A stretch of DNA of 64,000 nt from Streptomyces fumanus (GTDB lineage Bacteria > Actinomycetota > Actinomycetes > Streptomycetales > Streptomycetaceae). The stretch covers positions 868,001-932,000 of the forward strand of contig NZ_BNBI01000001.1 of NCBI RefSeq assembly GCF_014655295.1, written 5' to 3'. This document shows, piece after piece, positions 1 to 8,815 of this stretch (position 1 is its first letter; every line of letters begins with the position of its first letter). Below the pieces are notes generated by a model. That model was given only the letters and a program-made list of their open reading frames with translations, was not told the origin of the DNA and ran no database searches. A program made the translations under genes and the position numbers.

Positions 1-1682
1 GGCTGCCCGTCGGCGGCCAGGCCCTCGACCGTACGGACCTCGCTGCTCGCCGCGGTCGCGGCCGGGACCAGGCAGGAGGCGACCAGGCGGCCGTCGACCT
101 GCACGTTGCAGGCGCCGCACTCGCCCTGCGAGCAGCCGTCCTTGGCGCCCGCGAGGCCGAGCCGCTCGCGCAGCACGTAGAGCAGCGACTCGCCGATCCA
201 GGCGTCGGTGACGGGCCGGTCGGTGCCGTTGACGCGCAGGACGTAGGAGGCGAGGGGGTGTTCCTCGTGCGGGGCGGCGGCGACCTCGGGGGCGGCGGTG
301 TCCTCGGCGGCGGCTTCGGGGGCGTCGTCCTCGGCGGGGGCCTCGGAGGCAGGAGCCTCGGCAGCGGGGGCCTCGGACGGGTCGCCCTCGGCTTCGGTCC
401 CGGCCGCGCCTTCGCCCTCGGCCTCGACCTCGGCTTCGGCCTCCGGCTCGGCGGTGCCCTCCGGCTCCTCCGACTCCTCCGGCTCCTCCGACTCCTCCGG
501 CTCCGCCCGCTCCTCCGACTCCGCCCGCTCGGGCGCGGCGTCCTCCGGAGCGTCGCCGGACGCCGGCTCCCCGTCGGGGCCGTCCGCCGCCGAAGGCTCG
601 GCCTCGTCCGTCTCCGCAGCCTCGGCCCCGGCGGCCGTCAGCGCCTCCTGCGCCGCCTCCGGTGCCGTCTCCGACTCCTCGGCGGGGGCGGGCGGTTCCG
701 GGCGCTCTGCCGGGCCCTCAGGGGCCTCCACGCCCCCTCGCGCATCTTCCGTCGCCGTCTCCTCGGACGGCGCACCGGCGGGGGCGTCCCCGGCGGGCGG
801 CGTCTCCCCCCACGGCTGTCCGGTCGCCTGGGTCGCCCAGGGCGCGGGCGCGCCGCCCGGGAGGGTGGCCGGCGGGGTGCCGCCCCACTGCTCGACCAGG
901 GCGGACGTGGTGAACTCGCCGGATTCGTCCGGCAGCTCGCCCCCGGCGACCGGGATGGACCACTGGCCGGTGACGTCGTGACCGGGCGCGGGCGGCGCCG
1001 CCGGCTCCTCCGCCGCGGCCGCCGAGAAGTCCCAGTGCCCGGTGGCACCCGGCCGGTACACGAACTGGTCGTCCCGCCCGGCCTCGTCCGGCCGGCCGTA
1101 GGGCTGCCCGCCGTACGGCTGCTGGTCGTGCTGCCCGTACGGCTGCTGCCCGCCGTGGCCGTGGTCCCCGTACGGCTGCTCTCCGTACGGCTGCTCCCCG
1201 TACGGCTGTTCCCCGTACGGCTGCTCTCCGTAAGGGTGCTCACCGTACGGCTGCTGCCCGCCCTGTTCCGGCCCGCCGTACGGCTGCTGCCCGCCGTGCT
1301 CCTGCGGCCCGTAGAACCGCTGGTCCTGCTGCCCGTAGGGCTGCGCCCCGCCGCCGTCCTGCCCGTGCCCGTACGGCTCCTGCTCCCCGCTCCCCTGCGC
1401 CTGCCACTGCGCGCCGTCCACCGGTGCGGACGGCATCGCCCAGGTGCCGGTCGCCGCCGGGTCGGTGCCCGCGGTGGTCGCGGGGGTGACCGTTATCGGC
1501 GGGGGCACATAGCCGTGGCCGGGGGCCGCGAGGGGGCTGTCGACGGAGTCGAGGAGCGCGTCGATGCCGCCCTCGGGGAGTTTCACGAAGGCGGTGGCGC
1601 CGTCGTCGTAGTCGCCCTGGGGCAGCGGGTCCCAGCGTCCGCCGCCCTCGGGCACACCCTGTCCGTGCTGGTCGTCGCTCAC
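1..1682 (-). CDS. 2Fe-2S subunit of xanthine dehydrogenase-type hydroxylase with long disordered N-terminus (3' end outside window)
   Basis: Electron-transfer subunit of a molybdopterin hydroxylase (xanthine dehydrogenase / CO dehydrogenase small-subunit family). It starts at a GTG that overlaps the TGA of the FAD subunit (GTGA), so the two are coupled. 560 codons are visible and the gene runs off the left edge. The family domain is only the last ~75 visible residues: Cys517, Cys522 and Cys525 in GCSQGECGAC, then a further Cys in SCLVP. Everything before it is unusual: residues ~100-200 are repeated PYG/Q units (PYGEQPYGEQ type) and residues ~305-475 are a Glu/Ala/Pro-rich acidic tract with PEESEE repeats. 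Normal family members are about 160 residues. The reading frame is open throughout and in the same phase as the domain, so I take the extension as real; its role is unknown. Confidence 0.85.
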   Translation of the reverse strand, partial: MSDDQHGQGVPEGGGRWDPLPQGDYDDGATAFVKLPEGGIDALLDSVDSPLAAPGHGYVPPPITVTPATTAGTDPAATGTWAMPSAPVDGAQWQAQGSGEQEPYGHGQDGGGAQPYGQQDQRFYGPQEHGGQQPYGGPEQGGQQPYGEHPYGEQPYGEQPYGEQPYGEQPYGDHGHGGQQPYGQHDQQPYGGQPYGRPDEAGRDDQFVYRPGATGHWDFSAAAAEEPAAPPAPGHDVTGQWSIPVAGGELPDESGEFTTSALVEQWGGTPPATLPGGAPAPWATQATGQPWGETPPAGDAPAGAPSEETATEDARGGVEAPEGPAERPEPPAPAEESETAPEAAQEALTAAGAEAAETDEAEPSAADGPDGEPASGDAPEDAAPERAESEERAEPEESEEPEESEEPEGTAEPEAEAEVEAEGEGAAGTEAEGDPSEAPAAEAPASEAPAEDDAPEAAAEDTAAPEVAAAPHEEHPLASYVLRVNGTDRPVTDAWIGESLLYVLRERLGLAGAKDGCSQGECGACNVQVDGRLVASCLVPAATAASSEVRTVEGLAADGQ

Positions 1683-2599
1683 GTCAGCGCCCTCCCCAGT
1701 GCTCGTCGGGCCAGCGCGGCGACGGTGCGCCGCAGGTGCAGTACGGCGGGCGGGAGCTGCGGTACGGACCCGTCCTCGGCGGGGGCGGGGTCCGGGATGC
1801 AGGCGGCGGCGACGTACTCGCCGAAGGCGGTGAGCGCCTCGGGGACGATCGCGCGGTTGTTGTCCCAGTCGATGAGCTGGGCGACCCAGTGCTCGGCCTC
1901 CAGGGGACGCAGCGGCATGGGCGCTATGGCGCCGACCGCGCACCGCACCCCGCGCCGGGCCGGGTCGAGGACCAGGGCGACGGAGGCGACCGCGCGGCCG
2001 GGGCCGGTGCGGCCGGTGGCCTTGAGGAAGACCTGCGGGGCGTGCAGCAGCGGCACGCGCACGTAGCCGATGAGTTCGCCCGCGCGGAGCAGCTCCACGC
2101 CCGCCAGCAGGTGCGACACCGGGATCTCGCGGCGGGCCCCGCCCGGGCCCGCGATGATCAGCGTCGCCTCCAGGGCGGCCAGGACCGGCAGCGCGTCGCC
2201 GGTGGGCGCGGCAGTGGCGATGTTGCCGCCGAGGGTGCCCGCGTTACGGATGTGCGGCGGGCCCGCGGCGCGCGCGGCGGCGGCCAGCGCCGGGATGAGG
2301 GCGGCGAAGTCGGGGCGCCCCATGCGCGCGTGGGTGAGTCCGGCGCCGAGCAGGGCGTGGCCGTCCTGGTACTGCCAGCCGCGGATCTCGCTGATCCGGC
2401 CGAGGCCGACCAGGGCGGCGGGCCGGAGCTGCCCGGAGTTGACGGCGGTCATCAGGTCGGTGCCGCCGGCGACGGGGACGGCGGTGGGCAGCGCGGCGAG
2501 CGCGGCCACGGCCTCGTCCAGTGTCGTGGGCAGCGTGACGGCCTGCGCCGCCTGCGGTGCGTGCGTGCTCAAACCGGCTGCCCCTTCCCGCTGTCCCAC
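1679..2599 (-). CDS. FAD-binding subunit of xanthine dehydrogenase-type hydroxylase
   Basis: 306-residue FAD_binding_5/CO_deh_flav_C family protein (subunit M type). It passes electrons from the 2Fe-2S subunit to FAD. Seen: the flavin loop AGGTDLMTAVNSG (~residues 44-56) and RNAGTLGGNIATAAPTGD (~118-135), both diagnostic; the C-terminal half is the CO-dehydrogenase flavoprotein C-domain. It is the first gene of the pair and overlaps the 2Fe-2S gene by 4 nt; a molybdopterin subunit is expected beyond the window edge. Start is uncertain: the GTG at 2599 gives MGQREG, but a TTG at about 2569 (STHAPQ) lies behind a GGGAAGGGG stretch and may be the true start. Confidence 0.85.
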   Translation of the reverse strand: MGQREGAAGLSTHAPQAAQAVTLPTTLDEAVAALAALPTAVPVAGGTDLMTAVNSGQLRPAALVGLGRISEIRGWQYQDGHALLGAGLTHARMGRPDFAALIPALAAAARAAGPPHIRNAGTLGGNIATAAPTGDALPVLAALEATLIIAGPGGARREIPVSHLLAGVELLRAGELIGYVRVPLLHAPQVFLKATGRTGPGRAVASVALVLDPARRGVRCAVGAIAPMPLRPLEAEHWVAQLIDWDNNRAIVPEALTAFGEYVAAACIPDPAPAEDGSVPQLPPAVLHLRRTVAALARRALGRALT

Positions 2600-2855
2600 C
2601 TGGTCCCGCCTGTGTTGCCGTACGGTACGTGCTGACAGGGCGGACGTGGCAACTCTGGCACATCATCGCAGCGCCCGGACGCGGGGGTCCGCTAGGAGGC
2701 ATTCGCCCACCTCACCGGGGAGATGGTCCGTTTTCGCACGGCATCACCGCTGTGCGCGAATTGCCACTCTCCGGTGAAGGTGGGCGTCTTTTCCCGTACT
2801 TGTTAGCGGTACGTGTTCGAGACTCGCCGGCGGTACGGGTCCGAGCCGGGCGGCG

Positions 2856-4484
2856 TCAGCGCCGCGGCGGCGTGCCGTCGAGGGGCCGGCCGGGCACTCC
2901 GGGCCGGCGCTGCCAGGGCCGGGGCCCGGTGGGCGGCCGGTAGGCGACGCCGAGCGCGTCGAGCCTGCGGTAGTGCTCGCCCATCCGGCGGGCGAAGTCC
3001 GCGAAGTCCCGTTCCGCCGGGGCGGGCAGGGTGCTCCAGGCGACCTCGGCGAAGGCGGCGAGCCGGGGGAACGCCTGGTAGTCCACGCGCGCCGGGTTCT
3101 CCATCACCTCGGTCCAGAGGTTGGCCTGGGTGCCCAGGACGCGCCGGGTCTCCTCGGCCGTCAGCTCCGGCGGCACCGGCTCGAAGCGGTAGACGTCCTC
3201 CAGGGTGCGCACGTAGCCGATCGGCACGGGTTCGTCGGGGCCGCCGTCCTGCCGGTGGTCGAGGTACACGTGCTGCTCGGGGCACATGACGACGTCGTGT
3301 CCGGCACGGGCGGCGGCGATGCCGCCCTGGTAGCCGCGCCAGGAGGAGACCGCCGCGCGGGGGGCGAGGCCGCCCTCCAGGATCTCGTCCCAGCCGATGA
3401 GCCGGCGTCCGCGGTCGGCGAGCCAGGCGTCGAAGTGCCCGATGAACCACGCCTGGAGTTCGTCCTCGCCGGCGAGCCCCAGGTCTTCCATGCGGGCCTT
3501 GGCGGTGGCCGAGCGCCGCCACTGTTCCTTGGGGCATTCGTCGCCGCCGACGTGAATGAACTCGGAGGGGAAGAGTTCGAGGAGTTCTTCGAACACGCCC
3601 TCGTAGAAGCGCAGGGTGTGCTCGGTGGGGGCGAGGACGTTCGGGGAGATCCCCCAGGTGTCCCAGACGCCGAGCGCGGCGGTGTCGACCACGTCGGTGT
3701 TGCCGAGTTCGGGATAGGCGGCGATGGCGGCCTGGGAGTGGCCGGGGACGTCGATTTCGGGGACGACGGTGATGTGCCGGGCGGCGGCGTAGGCGACGAT
3801 CTCGCGGATGTCGTCCTGGGTGTAGAAACCGCCGTGCGGCTTCTCCTCCCAGTGCGGGGAGGCGCGGTGGCCGAATTTCGTCCGGGGCCGCCAGGAGCCG
3901 GTCTCGGTGAGCTTCGGGTAGCGCTTGATCTCGACGCGCCAGCCCTGGTCGTCGGTCAGGTGGAAGTGGAAGACGTTGAGTTTGTGCGCGGCCATCAGAT
4001 CGAGGTAGCGCAGTACGCCGTCCTTGGGCATGAAGTGCCGGGCGACGTCCAGCATCAGCCCGCGCCAGCGGAACCGGGGCGCGTCCTCGACGGTCCCGGC
4101 GGGCACCGTCCAGGTCCGGCCGGGGTCGAGGGGCGCGCGGCGGAAGGCGTCGGGGCCGAGGAGCTGGCGCAGACTCTGGGCGGCCCAGAACACGCCGGCC
4201 GGGCCGCCGCCGGTGAGGGTGACGCCCTGCCCGCCGGCCTCCAGGCGGTACGCCTCGGGCGGCAGCGAGCCGTCGAGCCGCAGCCGTACGGCCCCGTCGG
4301 CGTCCTCGGGGCCGGGGTGCAGCGGCAGGCCCAGGGCGGGGCCCAGGACGGTGCGCAGCCAGCGTTCGGCGGTGCCGGTGCCGGGCGCGGCCCACAGGGT
4401 GGTGGCGGCCGTCAGCGCGGCGTCCGGGCCCGCGGTCCGGGTGGCGGTGCGGGCCGCCGGGACGAGGTGGGTGGGTTCACTCAT
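2856..4484 (-). CDS. GH20 beta-N-acetylhexosaminidase (cytoplasmic)
   Basis: 542-residue glycoside hydrolase family 20 enzyme releasing terminal GlcNAc/GalNAc from chito-oligosaccharides or glycans by substrate-assisted catalysis. Seen: GH20b-type N-domain (~1-135), then the TIM barrel with the catalytic pair Asp315-Glu316 in HVGGDECPKEQW, plus the conserved HFHLTDDQGWR (~173-183) and the C-terminal TQANLWTE. There is no signal peptide, so it should act on imported oligosaccharides in the cytoplasm. Its ATG lies 1 nt after the stop of the upstream permease, making it the last gene of the sugar-import operon. The context suggests import of chitobiose or related amino-sugar oligomers and their intracellular cleavage; the substrate is inferred. 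Confidence 0.93.
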   Translation of the reverse strand: MSEPTHLVPAARTATRTAGPDAALTAATTLWAAPGTGTAERWLRTVLGPALGLPLHPGPEDADGAVRLRLDGSLPPEAYRLEAGGQGVTLTGGGPAGVFWAAQSLRQLLGPDAFRRAPLDPGRTWTVPAGTVEDAPRFRWRGLMLDVARHFMPKDGVLRYLDLMAAHKLNVFHFHLTDDQGWRVEIKRYPKLTETGSWRPRTKFGHRASPHWEEKPHGGFYTQDDIREIVAYAAARHITVVPEIDVPGHSQAAIAAYPELGNTDVVDTAALGVWDTWGISPNVLAPTEHTLRFYEGVFEELLELFPSEFIHVGGDECPKEQWRRSATAKARMEDLGLAGEDELQAWFIGHFDAWLADRGRRLIGWDEILEGGLAPRAAVSSWRGYQGGIAAARAGHDVVMCPEQHVYLDHRQDGGPDEPVPIGYVRTLEDVYRFEPVPPELTAEETRRVLGTQANLWTEVMENPARVDYQAFPRLAAFAEVAWSTLPAPAERDFADFARRMGEHYRRLDALGVAYRPPTGPRPWQRRPGVPGRPLDGTPPRR

Positions 4485-4485
4485 G

Positions 4486-5310
4486 TCAGTCCTTCACCGC
4501 TCCGCCGAGGCCGGAGACGAGTCGTCGTTGCACGAGGACGAAGAAGACGAGCACCGGAACGGTCATCACCGTGGACGCGGCCATCACGCCTCCCCAGTCG
4601 GGGTCGTCGGGTTTGTAGAAGACCAGCAGGGCCATCGGCAGGGTGGACCGGGAGGTGTCGCTGATGATGAACGACTTGGCGAACAGGAAGTCGTTCCAGG
4701 TGGAGATGAACGAGAACACGCTGGTGGCGACCAGGCCCGGCAGGACCAGCGGGAAAAGGATCTGCCAGAGGAATCGGGCGCGGCTCGCCCCGTCGAGGTA
4801 GGCGGCCTCCTCCAGCGCCTCCGGCACGGCTTTCACGAATCCGCGCAGCATCCAGATCGCGAAGGGCAGCGAGAACGCGATGTGCGGCAGGATCAGCGAT
4901 CCCAGGGTGTTCAACTGGCCGAGGTCGCGCATGAGGAAGAACAGCGGGATGGTGAGCGCTTCCACGGGCACCATCTGGGCCACCAGGAACATGATCAGCA
5001 GGGTGGTCCGGAAACGGAACCGGAAACGCGTCACGGCGGTCGCGGCGAGAAACGCGATGAGCGCCGAGGCGATCACCACGGTGCCCGCGACGACCAGGCT
5101 GTTGAGAAAGTACCGGCCGAATTCCTGCTGTCCGAAGACCCGCCGGAACGCGTCGAAGGAGGGTGCCAGCGTCCACGGCCGGGGGGCGTCCGACTCGATC
5201 TCGCCGGCCGGTTTGAAGGCGCTGAGCACCATCCAGTACAGGGGGAACGCGACCACCGCCGCGACCAGCAGCGCGGACGCCTCGGCGGCGAACCTCCACG
5301 GGCGCCTCAC
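4486..5310 (-). CDS. ABC sugar transporter permease (MalG-type)
   Basis: 274-residue inner-membrane permease with about six hydrophobic segments and the EAA loop (EEAAYLDGASRARFLWQILFPLVLPG region, ~165-190) that contacts the ATPase. Starts with GTG overlapping the stop of the other permease (GTGA) behind GAGGAACT. It pairs with the next upstream permease and the lipoprotein to form a carbohydrate uptake (CUT1) importer. No ATPase gene is in the operon; in Streptomyces such importers are served by the shared ATPase MsiK, which I infer here. Confidence 0.9.
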   Translation of the reverse strand: MRRPWRFAAEASALLVAAVVAFPLYWMVLSAFKPAGEIESDAPRPWTLAPSFDAFRRVFGQQEFGRYFLNSLVVAGTVVIASALIAFLAATAVTRFRFRFRTTLLIMFLVAQMVPVEALTIPLFFLMRDLGQLNTLGSLILPHIAFSLPFAIWMLRGFVKAVPEALEEAAYLDGASRARFLWQILFPLVLPGLVATSVFSFISTWNDFLFAKSFIISDTSRSTLPMALLVFYKPDDPDWGGVMAASTVMTVPVLVFFVLVQRRLVSGLGGAVKD

Positions 5311-6197
5311 AGTTCCTCCCCCTGGCGGCGCAGCAGCCGCAGATAGCCGAGGGTGACGGCGAGCAGGATCAGCAGCATCACCACGCCGATCGCCGAGCCG
5401 AGGCTGTACTGCGAGGACGCGAACGCCTTCTGGTACGCGTAGACGTTGAGGACCAGGTTCTGGCCGGCGATGCCGCCACCGCCCGTCATCACGTAGATCT
5501 GGGTGAAGACCTTGAAGTCCCAGATCACCGACTGGATGGTGACGACGACCAGGATCGGGCGGAGCATCGGCGCCAGCACCGAGCGCCAGGTCCGCCACTG
5601 CGAGGCGCCGTCCAGGGCGGCGGCCTCCAGCACCTCGGCGGGGACGGCGCGGATGCCGGCGTAGACGGTGACCATGACGAACGGGAAGGAGCACCACACC
5701 ACTTCGAGCAGGACCAGCGCGAACGCGCTGTACCGGCCGTACGTCCAGGAGTGGTCGCCGAGCCCGAGGACGCGGTTGACGGGCCCGAAGTCCGGGTCGA
5801 ACAGCAGCAGCCACACCGTCGATCCGGTGACCGCGGGGGTCGCCCAGGCGCCGAGGGCGGCCAGCATCAGCGCCAGCCGGGGCACCGCGCGGACCCGGGT
5901 GAGCAGCACGGCGAGCGCGCAGCCGACGGCCAGGGTGCTCACCACGCAGGCGGCGGCGAAGACCACGGTGGCGACGAGCACCCGCCAGAACTCCGTGTCC
6001 CCGAACAGCTCGGCGTAGTTGCCCAGGCCCTGGAAGGAGGTCGGCTGCCCGCCGCTGACCTGGGCCTGGGTGTACTCCAGGACGGAGATCAGCCCGAGCT
6101 GGTAGACGGGGTAGACGAGCAGTCCGGCGAGGACCACCAGGGCGGGCGCGAGGTAGATCCAGGGGGTGCCGGTGCGCGCCCGGGCGGTCGCGGTCAT
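5307..6197 (-). CDS. ABC sugar transporter permease (MalF-type)
   Basis: 296-residue permease. Start ATG at 6197 overlaps the TGA of the sugar-binding lipoprotein gene (ATGA). Hydrophobic segments begin at ~WIYLAPALVVLAGLLVY (residues 14-30), and the EAA motif is EVLEAAALDGASQW (~190-203). The C-terminus overlaps the start of the second permease. CUT1 family; transports the sugar delivered by the lipoprotein. Six membrane segments are expected and visible. Confidence 0.9.
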   Translation of the reverse strand: MTATARARTGTPWIYLAPALVVLAGLLVYPVYQLGLISVLEYTQAQVSGGQPTSFQGLGNYAELFGDTEFWRVLVATVVFAAACVVSTLAVGCALAVLLTRVRAVPRLALMLAALGAWATPAVTGSTVWLLLFDPDFGPVNRVLGLGDHSWTYGRYSAFALVLLEVVWCSFPFVMVTVYAGIRAVPAEVLEAAALDGASQWRTWRSVLAPMLRPILVVVTIQSVIWDFKVFTQIYVMTGGGGIAGQNLVLNVYAYQKAFASSQYSLGSAIGVVMLLILLAVTLGYLRLLRRQGEEL

Positions 6198-7492
6198 CCG
6201 GCGGACCCGAAGGCGTCGTCCATCTTGCGCGCCGCGTCCGCCGCGGCGGCGGCCACGTCCTTCTTGCCGCTGACGATCTCCTGGTACATCGTCGGCAGCA
6301 CCAGGGAGGAGTCGATCTGGGCCCAGGCCGGGGAGGCGGGCACGAACCGGGTCCCGGCCTCGAGCGTGTCGACGAACGGCTTGACGAACGGCTCGGACTC
6401 GGCCGCCCGCGCGCGCACGTCCGTGAAGGTCGGCAGGAAGCCCATCGCCTCGAACAGCTCGCCCTGCGCCTTCTTCGACGCCAGCCTCTTCATCAGGTCG
6501 ACGGCGAGGGACCGGTGCGCGGTGGACTTCAGGACGCCGATGTTGTTGCCGCCCGCGAAGGCCGGGGCGATCGAGCCCGGCTGCACGCCGGGCAGCGGCA
6601 CGACCGCGTACTTGCCCTTGACCTTGCCCGCCTCCACGGCCTGGTGGCTGAAGTCGCCGCCGATGGCCATGGCCGCCTTCCCGGCGGCGAACGCGGTGAC
6701 CGTGTCGTTGCCGCCCATGCCGGCGCACTTGGCGGTGGGGCAGTTGTCGTCGCCGAAGAGGGCGGTGTACGCCTCGATGCCCTTGCGGGCGGCGGCGCTG
6801 CCGACGGCGGCGGTGTACGTCCCGTCCTCGCCGGTGGCGAGTTCGCCGCCGTGCGCCCAGAGGAAGGGCAGCGCGCCGTAGGTGTAGGCGCCGCCCACCG
6901 CGAGGCCGTACAGGCCGGGCTCGGCGGCGCGCAGCTCGCGGGCGGTGGCGGCCAGTTCGGCCAGGGAGCGCGGGACGTCCAGGCCGTGCTCGTCGAAGAG
7001 GTCGGTGCGGTAGTACAGGGCCCGGACGCCCACGAAGTACGGCGCGCCGTAGACCTTGCCGCCGACGGTGACCGAGCGGCGGGCGGTGGGGTCGGTGTCC
7101 TTCGCCTCGTCCCAGGCGTCGAACTCGGCGGTGACGTCGGCGAGTCCGCCGTCCTCGACGTAGCCGGCGGTGTCGGTGTTGCCGTACTCGATGACGTCGG
7201 GGGCGGAGGAGGGGTCGTTGAAGGCGGCCTTGATGCGCTGGGCGCGGGTCTCGACGGGGATGTACTCGATGTCGACCTCGGTGCCCTCGTGGGCCCGTTC
7301 GAAGCCGGCGAGGACGGCGTCGACGGCGCGTTCCTTGGGCTTGTTGTTGACCTCCTGGAACAGCCAGACGCGCAGGGTGCCGGTCTTCTCGTCCTTGCCG
7401 GAGGAGGAGTTGCCGGAGGTCTGCGGGGCGCAGGCGGCGGCGCCGAGGGTGACGGCGGCCAGGAACACGGCCAGTCGGGGGGCGAGCTTCAT
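6194..7492 (-). CDS. ABC transporter sugar-binding lipoprotein
   Basis: 432-residue solute-binding protein (SBP_bac_1/CUT1). The N-terminus MKLAPRLAVFLAAVTLGAAAC is a lipoprotein signal with the lipidated cysteine at residue 21, followed by a Ser/Gly/Lys linker. I chose the ATG at 7492 because GGAGGAACTCTCC stands directly before it; the open frame extends upstream to 7555 but without signal character. Family features: GTLRVWLFQEVN at the mature start, AFAAGKAAMAIGGDF (~285-300), and a conserved C-terminal half. First gene of the importer-hexosaminidase operon. An inverted repeat (7515-7529) just upstream of the ribosome binding site suggests repression by a LacI- or GntR-type regulator. Confidence 0.92.
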   Translation of the reverse strand: MKLAPRLAVFLAAVTLGAAACAPQTSGNSSSGKDEKTGTLRVWLFQEVNNKPKERAVDAVLAGFERAHEGTEVDIEYIPVETRAQRIKAAFNDPSSAPDVIEYGNTDTAGYVEDGGLADVTAEFDAWDEAKDTDPTARRSVTVGGKVYGAPYFVGVRALYYRTDLFDEHGLDVPRSLAELAATARELRAAEPGLYGLAVGGAYTYGALPFLWAHGGELATGEDGTYTAAVGSAAARKGIEAYTALFGDDNCPTAKCAGMGGNDTVTAFAAGKAAMAIGGDFSHQAVEAGKVKGKYAVVPLPGVQPGSIAPAFAGGNNIGVLKSTAHRSLAVDLMKRLASKKAQGELFEAMGFLPTFTDVRARAAESEPFVKPFVDTLEAGTRFVPASPAWAQIDSSLVLPTMYQEIVSGKKDVAAAAADAARKMDDAFGSAG

Positions 7493-7514
7493 GGAGAGTT
7501 CCTCCGGACGTGCG

Positions 7515-7529
7515 TTGCAACATATGCAA
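7515..7529. promoter_or_regulatory. Inverted repeat TTGCA-N5-TGCAA upstream of sugar importer operon
   Basis: Perfect 5-bp half-sites TTGCA/TGCAA with a 5-bp centre, 23 bp upstream of the lipoprotein start codon. On the minus strand a TTGTGC ... CATATG pair with an 18-bp spacer could be a promoter whose -10 lies inside the repeat, as expected of a repressor site. Which regulator binds is unknown; no regulator gene is adjacent. Confidence 0.5.
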
Positions 7530-7625
7530 TGACGGTTTCGCTCTGCACAACACACCGGAGGCTATGGAGCGGATGAACAACTCCACAAGAGGTCTCCACC
7601 ACTTCGTGACCCCAGGACGCACAAA

Positions 7626-7661
7626 GGCCCCCGGAGCGTGCGCGCACACGCTCCGGGGGCC
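7626..7661 (-). terminator. Strong hairpin terminator after DUF3039 gene
   Basis: 15-bp perfect stem (GGCCCCCGGAGCGTG and its complement) with a 6-nt loop, 13 nt downstream of the stop at 7675; on the minus strand it is followed by TTTGTG. Confidence 0.8.
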
Positions 7662-7674
7662 CGTCGGACCTCCG

Positions 7675-7959
7675 CTACTTCTTGTCGCCGCCCTTGCCCT
7701 CGTCGCCGCCGGCGCCCATGGACTCGTAGATCTCCTTGCACATGGGGCACACGGGGTACTTCTTCGGATCGCGGCCCGGTACCCAGACCTTGCCGCACAG
7801 CGCCACGACGGGGGTGCCGTCGAGGGCGCTCGCCATGATCTTGTCCTTCTGGACGTAGTGGGCGAAGCGCTCGTGGTCACCGTCGCCGTGGGACACCTGT
7901 GGCGTCGGCTCTACGAGGGTCCCCGTACCAGTCCCGCGCTCGGGCTCGAGAGTGCTCAT
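7675..7959 (-). CDS. DUF3039 domain protein
   Basis: 94-residue acidic protein of the actinobacterial DUF3039 family, function unknown. Visible: FAHYVQKDKIMASALDGTPVVALCGKVWVPGRDP and a CPMC pair (~71-74); the Cys of ALCGK (~55) with CPMC could bind zinc, as in a small zinc ribbon. A Gly/Lys/Asp-rich C-terminal tail ends the protein. It stands alone between two hairpins and is transcribed towards the sugar operon. Known only as conserved in actinobacteria; I do not assign a role. Confidence 0.85.
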   Translation of the reverse strand: MSTLEPERGTGTGTLVEPTPQVSHGDGDHERFAHYVQKDKIMASALDGTPVVALCGKVWVPGRDPKKYPVCPMCKEIYESMGAGGDEGKGGDKK

Positions 7960-7989
7960 GCAAGCCAGGGTACTGAAAGCACCCGCGCT

Positions 7990-8562
7990 TCAGTTGAGCG
8001 AAGGGTCGTCCGGGTACGTCGCCACCATCGCCAGCTCGTTGCGCTGGCGGCGCAGCACCTCGCGCCACAGGCGCTCCGGGGACGGCGAGGAGACGTCGCC
8101 GGGCTCGGACTCCACGACGTACCAGGCGCCCTCGACCAGTTCGTCCTCCAGTTGCCCCGGGCCCCAGCCGGCGTACCCGGCGAAGATCCGCAGCGAGCCG
8201 ACCGCGGAGGCCAGCAGCTCCGGCGGGGCCTCCAGGTCGACCAGGCCGATCGCGCCGTGCACCCGGCGCCAGCCCAGCGGCGCGCTCGGGCCGTCCGTCT
8301 CGCCGGGGACGACCGCGACGCCGAGGGCCGAGTCCAGCGAGACCGGGCCGCCCTGGAAGACCACGCCGGGCTCGCCGGCCAGCGCGGCCCAGCCCTCCAG
8401 GATGTCGCCGACGTCGACCGGGGTGGGGCGGTTGAGGACGACGCCGAGGGAGCCCTCCTCGTCGTGGTCGAGGAGGAGCACCACCGCGCGGTCGAAATTG
8501 GGGTCCGCCAGAGCGGGTGTGGCCACGAGCAGCCGCCCTGTGAGCGAGGACACCTCGGTCAT
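7990..8562 (-). CDS. YqgE/AlgH family protein
   Basis: 190-residue DUF179 (YqgE/AlgH) protein. Conserved features: GRLLVATPALADPNFDRAVV at the start, GVVLNRPT (~40-47), FQGGPV, and FAGYAGWGPGQLEDEL (~135-150). The family is widespread and was named from a regulator of alginate in Pseudomonas, but its biochemical role is not established. Start choice: ATG at 8562 (MTEVSS) or ATG at 8571 (MSGMTEV); neither has a clear ribosome binding site, and I prefer the first because homology begins there. Adjacent divergent gene is murA. Confidence 0.88.
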   Translation of the reverse strand: MTEVSSLTGRLLVATPALADPNFDRAVVLLLDHDEEGSLGVVLNRPTPVDVGDILEGWAALAGEPGVVFQGGPVSLDSALGVAVVPGETDGPSAPLGWRRVHGAIGLVDLEAPPELLASAVGSLRIFAGYAGWGPGQLEDELVEGAWYVVESEPGDVSSPSPERLWREVLRRQRNELAMVATYPDDPSLN

Positions 8563-8815
8563 GCCTGACATGATCCCGCATCTTGCCCCCGCGTGGGGAG
8601 GCAATCGGGGGCACGGGAGTGAACGCAGCTCAGGCGGGCACCGGTACACCCCGGCGTCCCACCGGTTCCGGTGACCCGCCGTGCCCGTCGCGGAACGGTC
8701 CGTGTTGTGACAGAGCCATGACGGTGCGGGCGGTCCGCGGGCATGCGGAAGGGGTGCCGAGGACGATTACCCTTTCCCTTCTGGCCCCTGCCCCACTCCA
8801 CGGAACGCGAGATTC

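Noticed and set aside
638..1243. Long open frames opposite and within the 2Fe-2S gene repeat region
   Set aside because: Arg/Pro/Ser-rich products typical of antisense frames in high-GC repeats; the true frame is continuous with the ferredoxin domain.
5307..7880. 857-codon frame spanning the lipoprotein region and first permease
   Set aside because: Only its last 296 codons have permease character; the rest is the wrong frame of the lipoprotein gene.
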